Positions 1-13,843 are shown, counted from the stretch's first letter. The stretch: DNA of 64,000 nt from Urechis unicinctus (GCA_034190875.2 CM067354.1:12642097-12706096), one strand, 5' to 3'. Translations and numbers: made by a program. The notes: generated by a model from the sequence alone, not told the origin.

Positions 1-745
1 CATGTAATTTTGGTTTGCTCTGTTTGATGACAAATATTGAGTTTAATGGATGATAGGCCATATGTTACCTTAAGTCAATAAGACAACTTGCCCCCTTTGA
101 CCGTTGATCTACTATTCTCATGTTGCAATTCGACAAGCCTATTATTTTTTTAGCTGTACGCTCATTCCATTAACGTCCACGCGATCTCAACGACACCTCA
201 CGGACTAATTATCTACCTCATAAACTAGCAACGGTGACTTCTAACCAAGTCAAGGAATTCGGTATTAACTCTTGAATAGTACATCCAGTGAACTTCACGC
301 AAATGGTTAAGCTACAAACATTTACTTAGAGAGTCATAGTGTCAAAATATATAACCTGAATTGGGTCAACTCATCGCACATTTGGCATTTTTCTATTCCT
401 AGAACGTAGCTTGCTGTAATTCACCTTGTACTTCCTATAAAAGTCGTTCATATTAACTGGCAGGTCATATTCAGCTGGTTTAGGTATGCATATCGCTATT
501 TATTGCAAGATGAGTATATATCAGCAAACCATACTACTCGCAGAACCTTCGCATAAATTATATTATATTTATGCGTAGTAGTGACTCAAACTAATTCACT
601 CTTCAGATGATCTACTTTGAATTTAATAAAGTATTCAGGACCGTTTTATGCTTTTATTCGCATTGGTAATGGTAAAAAATTATGCTAGCAAATGAAGCAT
701 AGCTTGAACAAAGCCCAGTAAAACGCCTCTTGACGAGATAATTAG

Positions 746-940
746 ATGTCAGATCAAATCAGAATATTACGCAATTGTAGTACAGGTAATCGTTGGCATG
801 AGTTGATTAATGAGCGTTCTCATTATTTATCAAACATTATATACGCAAACCTTTTAATTAATATGCTTGCTTGTTATCGATTAACCAGTGAATCAGGCGC
901 ATTTTATTTTTCGATGGTTCAGAGACCACGCTTCATCTGA
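746..940 (+). other. Short ORF inside repeat A, probably not a gene
   Basis: This 64-codon ORF lies in the block shared with copy B (about 43700-43930). The corresponding B sequence carries small indels that break the frame, so coding conservation is not seen. ORFs of this size are expected by chance at this base composition. It is recorded only because it sits in the part of the ancestral repeat retained by A and B and lost from C. Confidence 0.15.
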
Positions 941-3900
941 GGGCAAATGTCATCTACACTCAAAGTGCTCTAAAATATGCTTACACATGCTGGAATCATA
1001 ATATGCTTGAATGGAACAAAATGCACATTGTCAGAACCCCTGCTCGCGATTCAGCGATGCATCAATATGTAAAAGAAATTTTCGAATATTGAATGCATAA
1101 CACAAAACAAAGGACAATTGAAATCCTTTGTTAATGGAATTCATTTCAACGTTTAGAAATACAAATAATCATCAAGTGGTGGCAATTTAAAAAGTGTAAC
1201 ATGCGTGCTGCCTTGTAAAGTACATTAGACCACTTCTATCAACAGGGCTTGCTATAACAACGGCAGTCTTGGGTAAGGGTTAATGCGCGAAGAACACACA
1301 GTTACATTGCGACTATAAAGCATTTGTATCATATACTTTATTTCATCTTAAGAGAATGTTCAGCATATAATTATTCATTGATGCATAGAAATTATATTTA
1401 TACACCTTTCCACCTCTTAATTGGTGTAAGTATCGTTTTAAATTCATAAAAATATCACAAATTACACGATGCGGTTGTGACTGCAGCGCGTCCAAATATA
1501 GAATGAAAACAATTTGATAGTAGCCAATGCAAATTGTAGTGCTTCTTCTAAATCCCTTGATATTTCCGCCAAGAGTAAAAGGGCGTGATTTTTGCTCAAT
1601 GCGTTTAAGAAACGAGCCATCAATCTTTAGTTCGATTTGTTTTAGCGCAAATTACGCTGATAAATCACGCGGAGGAACGGGGTGAGCAACGCGTAGGCGC
1701 AATTATCGTGGCACATATCACTACCCTCAAGGAATATCTATCGGATACTTGTTATTCGGTTCCATTGGTTTTCATAGCAGGCAAGGAATTCTTTTGCCGA
1801 TCAATCCCCCACAAGCAATTCACCGCAGTTTTGGTGCGTTCAATTTTAAGACTTTGCTAAGAAGGAGATTGGTGATCTGCAAGGTGAACATTGTTTAGGG
1901 TTATCACCTTGTTTTCCATTTGAAATAAAACCTTGCATAATTCAAAGTAATATAAATCAAGATGATTTTCAGTTCCATAATAAATGAATCATTATTTTAT
2001 CTGATGATCTGTCGACAATGATCGGCACATATACAATAAAACACGAAATTGATTTATATAACGCTATACTATATTACTCTGTATATTCCATTTATCGAAC
2101 ATAACACTGACGGATTGTCACAACTAAATTTACGCTTATGCTATGCTCCAACCGCAATGCAGGCTTGCATTTGACATTAAACTATACCATACGCTCAATT
2201 AATATGCAGCTGAAATACACTACACTGTGTTTCGAGTTAGAGATGGATGGCTTTGTTGAGACCTCTTACAACTTTCGACATAATAGATATTTCACAAATT
2301 ATGTACGGTTTCACATATAGCTCGCTTGTAGAATAAATTTAACTTGCATGCAATATATACTGCCTTGCTATAAACGTCCGAAAGGCAAATGCGACATGAG
2401 TTCACTTACTTCAAGTTCTGCCGGATTACGTCATTTTACTGCCAGTTAGCCGTTACCTTAGCTTTGGCTGTACGTTGCCTGTTATAGAACTATCAATGAG
2501 TGTTTTGTACGGTATTTCCGATCAGAGAACCAAGCTCAATATTACACTATATTACCAACATTAGCGTGTGCTTCCTGATTAAACTATTGAATCATGAAGC
2601 ATATGACAAAATTACAACCCATTTGAGCGATTATCTTTATATACTTAAACCTTGAACAAGCTTATTTAACCACTGAAATGCAGCAGCAGTAAGAACTACA
2701 GTCAATGATGTTTAGAGACTTGATATTCGGTAGCAGGTTGCACTAAATGTAACCACAAGATTAATATCTGAACACGCCACGTGATTGCAAACTATTTGAA
2801 TGCTAATCAATTGTGCATGTTAAAGCAGATTATAGACAACAGAGAACATAATTGACGGCAGATGCATCGAATTCCGAACATATAACCTATGGTTTGTTCA
2901 CAGCCATTCGTGTATCTATGTTAAACAGCATTGTATTATGAACATCAGAGGGAATCAACTTCCAGCTGCGGAAACATATGGGTATACTCGGAGAGATATC
3001 TCGCACATAACTATGACTGCGCACAACGCGTTCAGTCAAGGTAAGCTCACTCAATGACATTTATAATCCCCAAAAGAACATTGATTGTCTGGAAGTATCC
3101 AATTTATCGATGCAATAGAACATAAGTAGAATAATGAAATGTACATTGCCAAGACCATTGTAATAATGGTGCAGTAAGAACCAATTGTAAGCTTCATATA
3201 CATAATCGCTGATCTATACTAGCGCGGATAACAACGACATTTGGTATCATGCAATGAAATACATTTCAAGCAGTAAAGTAGAATTTTACCCGTTTTGGTG
3301 TAATGTTCGATTTTGAATCAAGATGAAAATGGCTTATTTTGATATCATCGCATGTGGACTTGGATATTGCATCAGCCAAGCATGGTTGCTTGAATGGTTA
3401 TCAACTCGGACGTACTGATCATGTATTGAGACACGTGATTAATGTGACGGCGATGGGCACAAGGTGATTTTAAGTTGCATATATATAATGCTTATGGCAA
3501 AAGTATCCTTAGCATCTGTAATACAACGTTCGTAAGAATATATTGGCGTTTATGTGTTACAGGGTTATATTGTTGTGCTTTCGCTCAAAAGAGATTTACA
3601 ACATACAAGAGAAGAAATATCACGCTTGTGACGTAGATGTAAACCCTCGTCGTGCAAAACACAAATGTCACGTGGTTTCAACGGTAGCGAGATTTATTCA
3701 CGTCATCCACCCTCATCAGTCGGCTGTTCTGTAAGCCGAGCTGCGCTACCGTTATTATCAATTGTTGCTTCCGGTGGACAATCCCTTCCACATTAGCAAC
3801 GATTAAGCAACCTAGACCATAAGCCTTCCCTGCAAATGGCTGCAGCTGATATTTGCCAAGAGTAAGTACAGCAATGGTTGGAAGAGGGTTGCATGAATAA

Positions 3901-4666
3901 TTACGCCACAGACATCATTTATGTTAGCACACGCTGTTTGTTGGGATGTAAATCATTGTGCATGTGACAGTAACAAGTGACCATCATATGTAGAAATTGA
4001 TATTGGATAGCTAATAGATGCTTTGAACGATGTTGGTTGTGTTTTTCGTCTAGAATGCGTACACAAGCAACAGTATTCATAATGCAACAAGAGCGTTACC
4101 GTCATAATAGCCTGTGCTTTGCAATAGTTGCCCAAGATGCAATGAGTCGTGGGTAGCTCACTATATTAAAGATATTACACTCACAAGATTTTAAAGTGAC
4201 TTAATATCTTTCTATTTGGTTAACAATATGCATAAAACCGATTCCATACGGGAAAATGTTTGGTGTAGTAGAGATATACATATACTGACGTGACATAAGG
4301 ACCGGTAGCGCTTGTCACTGCCCACAGATTAATAGGCTACACGTGTACAGCCCGTTGGTAACGTTTGCAATTAATAAATGTGCTCATACCCGGTAGACAC
4401 ATTTGTTATGTTAGATCAAAGCATTTTTAAAACCGTTGATAGGCAAACATTTGAATCTATTGGTAAATTGAGTCCGATAAATTGCTGGGAGTATATTTAA
4501 TTTGAGTTACAAAAAAAGTTGCTTGCCCAACATTATATACCTTACAGTCCCTACTGCTCACTGGATTGGCGATGCGAAGCACATACGGCACAAAACAAGC
4601 ACTCAAGGGATTAGCGTTCTGAGAATTTGGAGTAGCTGTTCTTGGAATAAGGCCAGAATAAATGTG

Positions 4667-5049
<383 letters not shown>

Positions 5050-5606
5050 GAGTATGTGTGACGGCAAGTGCAGTTAAACATCGTGTCTCTGCGTCATGAC
5101 ATCATTAATCTCTAGATCTAGCCTCAACTCATTTCATGTTGCTCAGCTAACAATTCAACAGCTGACATAATCACAGTATCGTTTTGCGGTTTGGATTGTA
5201 AATAACGTCTATTGATCAATCTGTGTGGTCCTTATCGTTATTCATTTGATTTGCGTCTACAACCACCAACGAAACTGAAATACCGTTGATAAACAAAAAC
5301 AGGAGTCGACCATTGAATGATATTTCGACACGCGTATATCAAAATACCATACAATAGCCGGATTTAATTTTTAGTAAACACTTGGTTTTAGATAAAAGCA
5401 TGACTTGATGAAGGGATATAATGTAGTTTATGCACATTGGTGTAAACCTGTAATTATGGTTGGTCTGCATGGTATGTGTCGTATTTGTGCATTGTTATAA
5501 TAACTGCTATGGATAGGTTATCTATGGGAATGAATGAGCTGATCGTGAAAATGTGGCTGCTTCATTATTATAAGTATCAGCATAAAGATGTCCCGCTCAA
5601 TGCGAT

Positions 5607-5934
5607 GCTATGTGCAAGCAGCTAGGGGTAAGATTACATAGAAGAAGGAAGAGGTAGCATATCGTAATGTTGCAGCATATCCTCATGAGAGAAATATATT
5701 TTTTTTTCCGTAGTATGTGCCTTACCATGTGTCATCTAACATATTGTGCAGACCTAAGGGAGCTCGACGTTAGAAAACCTGCTTCTGAATTTACAATAGC
5801 AGTGGCATTATACAGCCATTGATTCCAAAGATGGTCTTCAATGAGATATCCAGGGCATATAATTGTTTTATCCAATTAGTATCATGTCTATATTAGTCAT
5901 CTCATGCTTTTCCATGCAGCCAAATGAATATATA
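5607..5934. other. Unassigned spacer
   Basis: No ORF, repeat partner or RNA motif recognised. There is a T-rich run near 5698-5708. Confidence 0.4.
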
Positions 5935-6610
5935 AATACCTGTTTGACTCGCTCAAAATGCAATATCCTGCCATTCGCAAGCGTTTCCTGTCATGTCAAT
6001 AACGATCAAATGAACATCAATCAAATTGTAGGACACGATCTTCCACTGAATTATACACTGTCCAACTTTTGGCATTAGTTAAAACCTATAGGTGATACAT
6101 GTACGCATATTGTAAATAGAAGCTTATTCCTATATCTGATCATGGCGATATACACCAACAGTTAATGTTAAGGATCAATGTAATGTTTGCCGGACATCTT
6201 TCAACATAGGAATAATGACTATGGAATAATATCCGGCCATTCACAAGAGTTATTTATGATCAATTGCAAATCAACCAAATTGTGCCATACGGATCTAAAC
6301 ATCCTCAAGTGATCCGTTTACACTGTCCGGCGTGGGCATAAGTTAAAACCTACAGGTGACGCATGTGTCAACAGAATCCAAAGTTTTTGTCTGATCATGG
6401 AGATATACACCAACAGTGACGATGTAGGCATCAATGGGTACTTTTTGTATCAAAGTTTGGTTTGACGGACATACTACAACATGGGAATCATTTCCTACAA
6501 ATAGCTGCCATTCATACAGCTATTGAAATGAATATATCCCCGGTTGATATACATACAACAGATTAATGTTATAGGATCAATGTAATGATATATTTGCCGG
6601 ACATCTTTCA
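5935..6610. repeat. Degenerate tandem repeat, about 268-bp unit
   Basis: Three successive units can be lined up on the motif beginning CCATTC at 5971, 6237 and 6508 (spacings 266 and 271). Within each unit there are matching landmarks: GTTAAAACCTA, then CTGATCATGG.GATATACACC, then GGATCAATGTAATG, then TTTGCCGGACATC. The third unit is internally shortened. The units differ by many substitutions, so this is an old array. No coding frame is maintained across units. Confidence 0.8.
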
Positions 6611-6653
6611 TACATATATATCTATCTATAATATATGACTATATATATATATA

Positions 6654-6698
<45 letters not shown>

Positions 6699-6727
6699 AT
6701 ATGTGTATGTGTGTGTATGTGTGTGTG
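6604..6727. repeat. (TA)n-(TG)n microsatellite
   Basis: A TA-rich array starting in TATC-like sequence passes into GT repeats ending near 6727. It directly abuts dispersed repeat E1. Confidence 0.9.
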
Positions 6728-6734
6728 TTACGGT

Positions 6735-6905
6735 GCAAGAAGGCACTTATGGCCCCACCGGATACATTAGAGCAACGCTCTGGTAACTATTGCTGCATTT
6801 CATTAATAAATATGCCACTACTGTCAATATAAATAACATTTTGTTAGGGTATTGTGCATTTGCAATCACAGCTCTCTGGTACATGCTTTGAATCCTTGCC
6901 AGGAG
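6735..6905 (+). repeat. Dispersed repeat E, copy 1
   Basis: Matches 31313-31500 in the same orientation. Shared landmarks are a GGCCCCACCGG/GCCCCCACGGG block, ATTAGA.CAACG, and TGTTAGGGTA.TGTGCAT.TGC. Divergence is substantial. Nothing suggests coding. Confidence 0.65.
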
Positions 6906-7240
6906 TCTCTCTTCTCAATTACGATCAATTACGATTGCCTGCATATTCATTGAGTATAAGGAGAATACATATATGCATTTAATGCAAACCCTAATCATTA
7001 ACTAGGCCGTGTCGTGTTTTCTATGTATTCTTTGAGATCCCTTCACTTTTGCAAAAATTGCTTTTATTCCGCGGGGAAATTCGATGAGCAAATGATTTTG
7101 ACATTGCTATAGATGAGGTCAACATGACATCGTGCTTCAATCTTTCGAGGCACGACATGCGAAGTATAGTATTTATCAAACCATTTAACCATTTATTTCC
7201 AATGTGTTTTGTTTGGTTAGGGAACAGTACTATTTAACTA
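6906..7240. other. Unassigned spacer
   Basis: AT-rich sequence without a recognised gene or repeat partner. A short local duplication (CAATTACGAT twice near 6918-6937) is visible. Confidence 0.4.
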
Positions 7241-7307
7241 TGTTATAAAAAGTACAGTCATTGCTGCCATTATTATTGGAAGCATTTGTTAGGCACAGAC
7301 ACACACA
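7241..7307 (-). repeat. Dispersed repeat F, copy 1, bordering a CA array
   Basis: The reverse complement of this segment matches 47037-47110 at roughly nine of ten positions over about 62 bases. It includes a TGTGCCTAACAAATGC block followed by CCAATAATAATGGC. In both copies the same end abuts a CA/GT-type simple repeat, so the microsatellite and the conserved block appear to have moved or duplicated together. Confidence 0.8.
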
Positions 7308-8128
<821 letters not shown>

Positions 8129-8164
<36 letters not shown>

Positions 8165-8548
8165 TAAGATATATAGAGATATATATATATATATATAGAT
8201 ATTCAGATATAAATTTATATGTAAATATAAATAGCAAATCATATATACAACTATATATAGGCAGATATAAATATATATGTAGATAGAAATGAAATGTATA
8301 TATATATACGATATATAAATATAGACAGATAATAGATGATATAGAGAGCTATATATATATATATTTATATATATATATATTTATATATATATATATTGCA
8401 TATATATATAGATCTTGATATATATATATATATATATATGCTATATATATATCTATATATACGATCTATATATATATTGCTCTATATATCTATATATATA
8501 TATATATATATCTAAATATATATATATATATATATATATTCACACCCA
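8129..8548. repeat. Imperfect TA-rich array with GATA-type interruptions
   Basis: TA runs are broken by AGATA and similar interruptions across the whole interval. The ORF that starts inside it and runs to 8840 gets its N-terminal half from this simple repeat, and its C-terminal half resembles no family I recognise. Confidence 0.9.
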
Positions 8549-9247
8549 AAACCGAGAGAGGCATTTTTTCTCATCGATGACTAGATGCAAGGCTCGTTGT
8601 AATATCCAAGCATGGGCCTGCAACATTGGTGCAATATGGAGTTTTAGCGCTCAACCTACATTCGAAAGCACCCCATACAGTCGCTCGGCGCAGGACTCAA
8701 TACCAATGCATTTCACTAAATATGCACAGCTCCTTAATTATCACGCCAAGGAAATGCTTACCAGTTTTTCTTACTTATATTTAGATGCATTAGAATTGCT
8801 AATGAACAATAACCAACCAAAGGACTACCGCTGTCAATGACTTGTGTTTTATTGGCAGTACCTGTCAATAGCTTAAATCTACGCTTTTAGCTGTGAATTG
8901 ATGCTAAATTGACTTTTAATGACAAGCAGGCCTTCCAAGGCTGTTATCTTTACAGTGTGTCCGAATGAAAACTCCTCAAGACAATAATTAGAAATCTGAT
9001 CCACTTAATCTATCACTGGGATTGTTCGTATCAAGACAGAGTCACTTTATTGGTAATTATCCAGGTACTATTTATACTTTTCCTCATGGCACACAAAATA
9101 TATCAGCAACGTAAATGTCCCTTTTGTGAGCCGGATACAATCGATTATGTAGTTGATAAGTTAAATGATCTTACTTTAATCTTAACTATACAAGGATAAG
9201 ATAGGTATCGTGTTGTCATACAAACAAAACACACCCGTTCGATATTA
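8549..9247. other. Unassigned spacer
   Basis: Ordinary AT-rich sequence with no recognised gene, repeat partner or RNA. Confidence 0.4.
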
Positions 9248-9400
<153 letters not shown>

Positions 9401-10908
9401 TTTTACGAATGCGACCTTTTTGATACAATCGACATACTATTTTGGCACACAGTCAAATCTTGGCACACGATCTGAGTGCCAAGATAGTCAAGAGCTTTTT
9501 GAGTGCTTTGTTCTGCAAATTTTTATTTAAAATTTGTGTTACCTGGTAAATTATCTCCATTAACATTCATCCATTGCAAGACTTTAACCCTTGCATCGCG
9601 CAAGTGGTAGTTCAGGACGTTTGAAATTTTTTATATATTGGACTGACGACCATTTTGGTACTCATTTAACAGGTTGTTTCTGGTTATTATCCGATATATC
9701 ATAATCCTAACTTCTGATATATTGCTTAGAATTACTTCCTTCACAAATATATTCCATCCACGTGACATTCGACCGAGTGAATTAATGATATATATATTTG
9801 GTCTCGACGTTTCCAATGATATATATTCGCCCAGAAAACCGAAACGCTTCGGCTGGTCGGATAATTCGTAAGGCACCTCGTGCTTTGAGATGAAGTAGCG
9901 TTGCGGGCCGAGAATATCTTACGATTTGTTAAGCAATAACCACAACTTGAATATATCATGGCGTTATTTAAGACACTTATACCCAGGTCAACCAGATGAT
10001 AGCGAGAAAATATATAAAATGTCGCTAAAGTGTATTCGATAACCTGGGTTCTTAGCCTGGGTTTTCTAATATTGCCCACTGTGACATTTTGTGATTGATC
10101 TAAATCATGATAACGCTTGTTCGATAGATTGGATATATTGTGTAGTATACTCAACCTGACATATAAATGGAATCTGTTCAATGTTTGAGGTACTTTACTT
10201 TAGCTATGTGCAGTCAAGTTATGTTGGTTAGTCGCCTTTGTCATAACGTATGTATGTATGTAAACAATATTTTGATCCGTGATACAGGTCGCAATCTTTA
10301 TTTTCAATCGTTAGGCGTAAATAATGCGTTAAACCGAGATGTTTTGTTTTTACCTTGATCTGAAACTAATGTCAAGGCCATCGAATAAGTGAAAAATTAG
10401 TATCTCGAATAATGGTCGGATTGTTACATAATTTACATCATTGTGTAGCTCATTCTAATTGCAAACTAGAACAAGTAAATTGTTTAAGCAGAATGGATGG
10501 AACATAACAAGTATATGTAAACTGAGCTATTTAATAACAATTAATATGTTGCATTTTCATTTCAGCATATCATTTTACCTTGATGGCAGTCCTGATATAG
10601 ATGTATATGGAATTATCACTATATATATTCTTGATCATTTCCTTTTCAGTTACTGATTAGTCATAAATGCACCATATATGGTATAACATGGGTTATGTGT
10701 TTATTTACTGCTACAAGTGTCATGTTGATTCAAAAGTAACTCTTACCCCAAAACTACCATTACATTGGGAAGCATAAGTGATAGTATTATTGATATCATA
10801 GAATCGACGAATGTTTGCACACTTATTCATAACCCCTCTAAATGCTAATATTGGAAACAGCCCCTCACTAATAGCCATTGATACCACATAAACACCAGCA
10901 GCGTTATT
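9401..10908. other. Unassigned spacer
   Basis: Several ORFs up to 146 codons (longest on the - strand at 9741-10181) overlap on both strands. None shows a domain, a codon pattern or clear splice borders. At this base composition ORFs of 100-145 codons are expected by chance a few times in 64 kb. Confidence 0.4.
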
Positions 10909-11100
10909 TTGCTGTTCCCCACTCCAAAGCTGCTAATGCGGTCTGAGGGACACGAGCGCCCATGCGCCCATCCAGTCCGCTAAGACCAGTTAGCAACAGC
11001 CGATCGCGCTGCACAAATGTCACCGCGGCACCGCGCTCGGCTTGCGAGGCGTGGCTTTCGTGGAAACCTGTCAAGTCGCAGCAAGGACCGTTCCAATTGT
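10909..11100 (-). other. GC-richer, coding-like patch; function unknown
   Basis: This patch is clearly richer in G+C than its surroundings. An open frame on the - strand (part of the 125-codon ORF 10904-11281) covers it, and a + strand frame (10962-11153) is also open, so the coding strand is uncertain. The - frame peptide over the GC-rich part includes HASQAERGAAVTFVQRD and looks more like real protein than the flanking AT-rich part, which could mean an exon fused by chance to an open intron. No family recognised. It could equally be part of an old mobile element. Confidence 0.3.
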
Positions 11101-11551
11101 TTGTCAAAATGTATGTAGAATATGGAGCACGTTTACTCTCTGCTTCATTGTAAATGCTATGAACATCACTGATGTTATTGCTTAAACTAACAACCATAAT
11201 TAAAGTGGCAGTCGATTTGATATTATTTAACGTGCCTGGATACAATAGTCTACTTGCAAGCATCGTTAGAAAACACCCCAAACCCCTTGAATTGGGCGAT
11301 TCCTACCATTTGTGGAGCAAGGAAACTTCGCCTCTGACAGCGTCCGCGCTATTTATAACTTTCACATCCGCGCTGTCTATAGTGGCATCGGATCATCATG
11401 GCACCAGGGGCGAGTGCTTTGATGTATTCTTTTCCACATTTGTTTTGGAAAAGTTTCTTAGCATGTGAGGATTTTGTACGTGCAAGTCTGACAAACTTGC
11501 TATGGTTAGAAACCCCTACAGGATATACATTATGTCATGTTGCGGTTTGTC
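11101..11551. other. Unassigned spacer
   Basis: Open frames cross this stretch on the + strand, but no domain or splice border is convincing. A CCGCGCT-containing block occurs twice near 11345-11375 (TCCGCGCTATTTATA and TCCGCGCTGTCTATA), a small local duplication. Confidence 0.35.
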
Positions 11552-11770
11552 AGGTTGGCAGTATCATAATTATAAGTCCGCGTAGGGCTAAATCACATCT
11601 TTCTTTGAAGCAGAGAAAGTTTGGAAAGATAAATGTTCTATTACTCAGAAAGTTTCCTATCGTTTACATAGTAAGGATATCTCCTAAAAAAACACCCGCT
11701 TTGTTGTATTCTGAGTATCATGACAGAGTTCTTCCGTATTTGTTAAAAAATACGGGATGGAGAGAAGAGG
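11552..11770 (+). CDS. Possible orphan exon, unknown product
   Basis: The 151-codon + strand ORF at 11398-11853 is close to the longest expected by chance here. Within it, an exon can be proposed from a plausible acceptor (TTTGTCAG before 11552) to a strong donor (GAG followed by GTGAGT at 11771). The predicted segment is basic and ends in LPYLLKNTGWREE. I recognise no family. Without a neighbouring exon in a matching phase this remains speculative. Confidence 0.25.
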
Positions 11771-11853
11771 TGAGTTTCCCAAACAATGCAGGTAAAATAA
11801 TTCATTGGGATGTTCCGATAAGCAGGGTTGATAGATTCAACGGTATGACATAA

Positions 11854-12199
11854 ATTATTTAAAAAATAATTTAAGCATGGCAACAGTTTCACTCACACAC
11901 GCCAAATGGCTGTTAATCGTGCAAATGACTACAACAGTAGCAATATGAAATCTCCCAAGGAAGCGGATCGTTGCCATAAGGCCGAAGCTATATGGCGTTG
12001 AGAGATTTCTCTAGGAAAATTTAAATTAACCGTACCATTTTATTCTTGGTCCCACAGAAGAGATAATCATACGGATGTGTTGAGGTGAGTCTTCTTTATG
12101 TTGTGGTTACGTACGTCACCGCTGTGGTCAGAGGTTCTGACCCTGACTAGGGCCTTTCAAAAGTTGAAAGACTCAGGGGCACCCAAGGTTGGCTTAAGT
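11854..12199. other. Unassigned spacer upstream of a zinc-knuckle fragment
   Basis: No gene recognised until about 12145, where an open frame reads AFQKLKDSGAPKVGL and runs directly into a 15-base C homopolymer at 12200-12214. Confidence 0.35.
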
Positions 12200-12436
12200 C
12201 CCCCCCCCCCCCCCTTCCACTGCAAGTCACCAAAAGGGAAGTTGGGCCCTGTTTTCGTTGTGGGAAACAGGGGCACTTCAAAAGGGAATGCCCAATGGCC
12301 CAGTCGGAGGGAATCCCAGAACTCCCCGAGGCACCAAGTCGGGAAACGCCCATGGACATTACTTATCTATGTTTCAGCATTACTATGAGTATAATTAACA
12401 CTGGTATATTTAATATTCCTTTGTATCTCTTAGTAA
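12200..12436 (+). pseudogene. CCHC zinc-knuckle fragment, gag/CNBP-like
   Basis: In the frame opening after the C run (12200-12214), positions 12250-12291 encode CFRCGKQGHFKREC, a perfect C-x2-C-x4-H-x4-C zinc knuckle. Such knuckles bind single-stranded nucleic acid in retroelement Gag proteins and in cellular CNBP-type proteins. The frame stays open for about 50 codons more and ends near 12436. Upstream coding-like sequence (about 12145-12199) lies in a different frame, so the C15 tract sits at a frame break. Only one knuckle is present and no capsid or protease motif follows. A degraded retrotransposon gag is the likeliest origin. A cellular knuckle exon cannot be excluded. Confidence 0.6.
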
Positions 12437-12539
12437 CTTAAGCATATGTACACTAATATGCAAAGGAAAATTAGAAACAGTTAAAAATTTTGAGAATATT
12501 TGAGAGTGAAATGCTTATCAATGAGGATCATTGTTTACA

Positions 12540-12915
12540 GAAATGTTGGCGGAACAGCATCCAGCACAAGTTTTGAAATTCCAGAAAACGAATCGAATGG
12601 ATTTGGAAGAGGTGCTGGCCCACAAGCGACCTAAAAAGAAGCCATCCCTAGATTCATGCATTGAGGCTTCAAAGAGAACTTTGGACCTCCAAAACTACCT
12701 TCACCAGCAGCCTGAAAGTGAAGACGATTCTACCATCGTGGCCCACAGGAAGTGGCTCCAGAAAGAGTTTGCAAAGGAGAGGGGCTGTTGACAAAAACTA
12801 GGTAGCTGAGAAGATGCTCCTTAATATGTCTTTGTGACGTCATCTGATTGTGCAAGACGGAATGCCAGTGCTTCAGTGCACTGAGCAACACCCATGGTTA
12901 CAGGAAAGAGCAGGG
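12540..12915 (+). pseudogene. SAMD3-like fragment, exon a, interrupted
   Basis: After an acceptor (TTGTTTACAG before 12541) an open frame runs to a TGA at 12789. It is rich in Lys and Glu and includes LEEVLAHKRPKKKP and HRKWLQKEFAKERG. Shifting frame just before that stop, coding similarity seems to continue through VAEKMLLN and RHLIVQDGMPVLQ to PWLQERAG, with stops near 12802 and 12834, before a GGG|GTGAGA donor after 12915. The arrangement (basic region, E/K helix, then a TF..RR..I-type segment and a P-W/A-L motif) resembles the central part of the SAMD3-like proteins that are expanded in fishes and invertebrates. The frameshift and two in-frame stops make this a decayed copy. The family call is from remembered motif order and is moderate at best. 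Confidence 0.45.
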
Positions 12916-13073
12916 GTGAGATATTATACATGGGCCGGATTTTTATACAAGCATATGTGATTTTGAATAGTATCATAGTGTTTGAAGTCTATATTTTATT
13001 AACTGATTTCCCATTGTAGAATTGCACTGAATCATTAATTAATTAATGACTGTTAAGGCCTTGTCGGTCGCAG

Positions 13074-13246
13074 CTGTATGCAGATTTCACTAGACTGGGG
13101 CCTAAGGCAGAGAGTGGCGACATTGGCAAGCTCCTTCTGTCTGGCCTCAAATGCTATGGGTGGGGCATTATGGAAAAATCTGCCCTTCAGACTGAAGGAG
13201 ATGATTTCGAGAATGAACCTGTTGAAGGACCAAGTAGAGAGAGCAG
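13074..13246 (+). pseudogene. SAMD3-like fragment, exon b (tentative)
   Basis: A clean 173-nt open frame lies between acceptor CGGTCGCAG (ending 13073) and donor AG|GTAAAG (after 13246). It enters in phase 0, matching the phase-0 donor at 12915, so the two exons can be joined. The peptide starts LYADFTRLGPKAESGDIGKL and ends in an acidic DDFENEPVEG segment. The EF/DF.R-type start would fit the segment following the P-W-L motif of SAMD3-like proteins, but this is inference. It ends in phase 2, which does not fit the next open exon at 13660, so those exons probably belong to a different transcript or the gene is broken between them. Confidence 0.4.
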
Positions 13247-13659
13247 GTAAAGAATCCCAGTTTACCATATTCAACATGTACCAACCAAATAACTGCCGCA
13301 TATTGTGCTTCAGGTTCATGGTAGCTACAATAGTGTCGCTTTCTTACTATTTATTTAGTTATTTTTACAGTGGTTCGATCATATACTAAACTTGATGTAG
13401 CTATACAACATGGCTTCCAATATCAACGCCCCATTTTGTCTGTGTCATTGCTATCTCCTAGCGGCCCAAGCAGCTATAGTTATCACCGGTCTGCCTCTTC
13501 TTTTCAAAGAAAAATCCTTTATATTTGAAGGCACATTTGTGGTAATTGTCAGTTAATATTTCATCATGTTTTATTATCAAACTAAATTATACGCTCCGCG
13601 ATTTTTTCCCTGCAACTTTCCTTTCTACTGATTTGTATCTATTAACAAGTCGTAATCAG
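13247..13659. other. Intron-like spacer
   Basis: AT-rich sequence between two coding-like exons. A pyrimidine-rich stretch with an AG at 13658-13659 makes a usable acceptor at the right end. Nothing else is recognised. Confidence 0.4.
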
Positions 13660-13843
13660 ATGAAGAATATGAAGCCTCACTAGGTGAAATGAAGATTTAT
13701 GATGTCCGTGGGTATTTATTTGAGCCCACACGATTGCGAATAACAACCGAGTCAGATAATGACGTTGGAAGCTCAGAAACGGATTCCGATTTGGAGAATG
13801 AATGCAGCAAAGACGCGTTGACTTTCAGGCCAGTGGAAGTGTG
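13660..13843 (+). pseudogene. P2X7 C-terminal-type protein fragment 1, acidic exon
   Basis: An open frame carries YDVRGYLFEPTRLRI, then a Ser/Asp/Glu-rich stretch (TESDNDVGSSETDSDLE), then FRPVEV. A short Y-x-F-E-P motif followed by an acidic linker precedes the cysteine domain in many invertebrate proteins annotated as P2X purinoceptor 7-like, which share only the intracellular C-terminal part of P2X7. The donor G-TG|GTGGGT after 13843 leaves two bases (phase 2), and the next exon at 14246 starts with the single base needed. The junction recreates the tryptophan that normally precedes the first cysteine. No upstream start is identified. Confidence 0.55.

Noticed and set aside
9741..10181. 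146-codon ORF on the - strand
   Set aside because: No domain, no splice or start support, competing ORFs on the other strand. Length is within chance expectation for the window.
13074..13843. Single gene joining the SAMD3-like exon b to the P2X7-type acidic exon
   Set aside because: The donor after 13246 is phase 2, and the frame at 13660 needs phase 1. Joining them gives an immediate stop.
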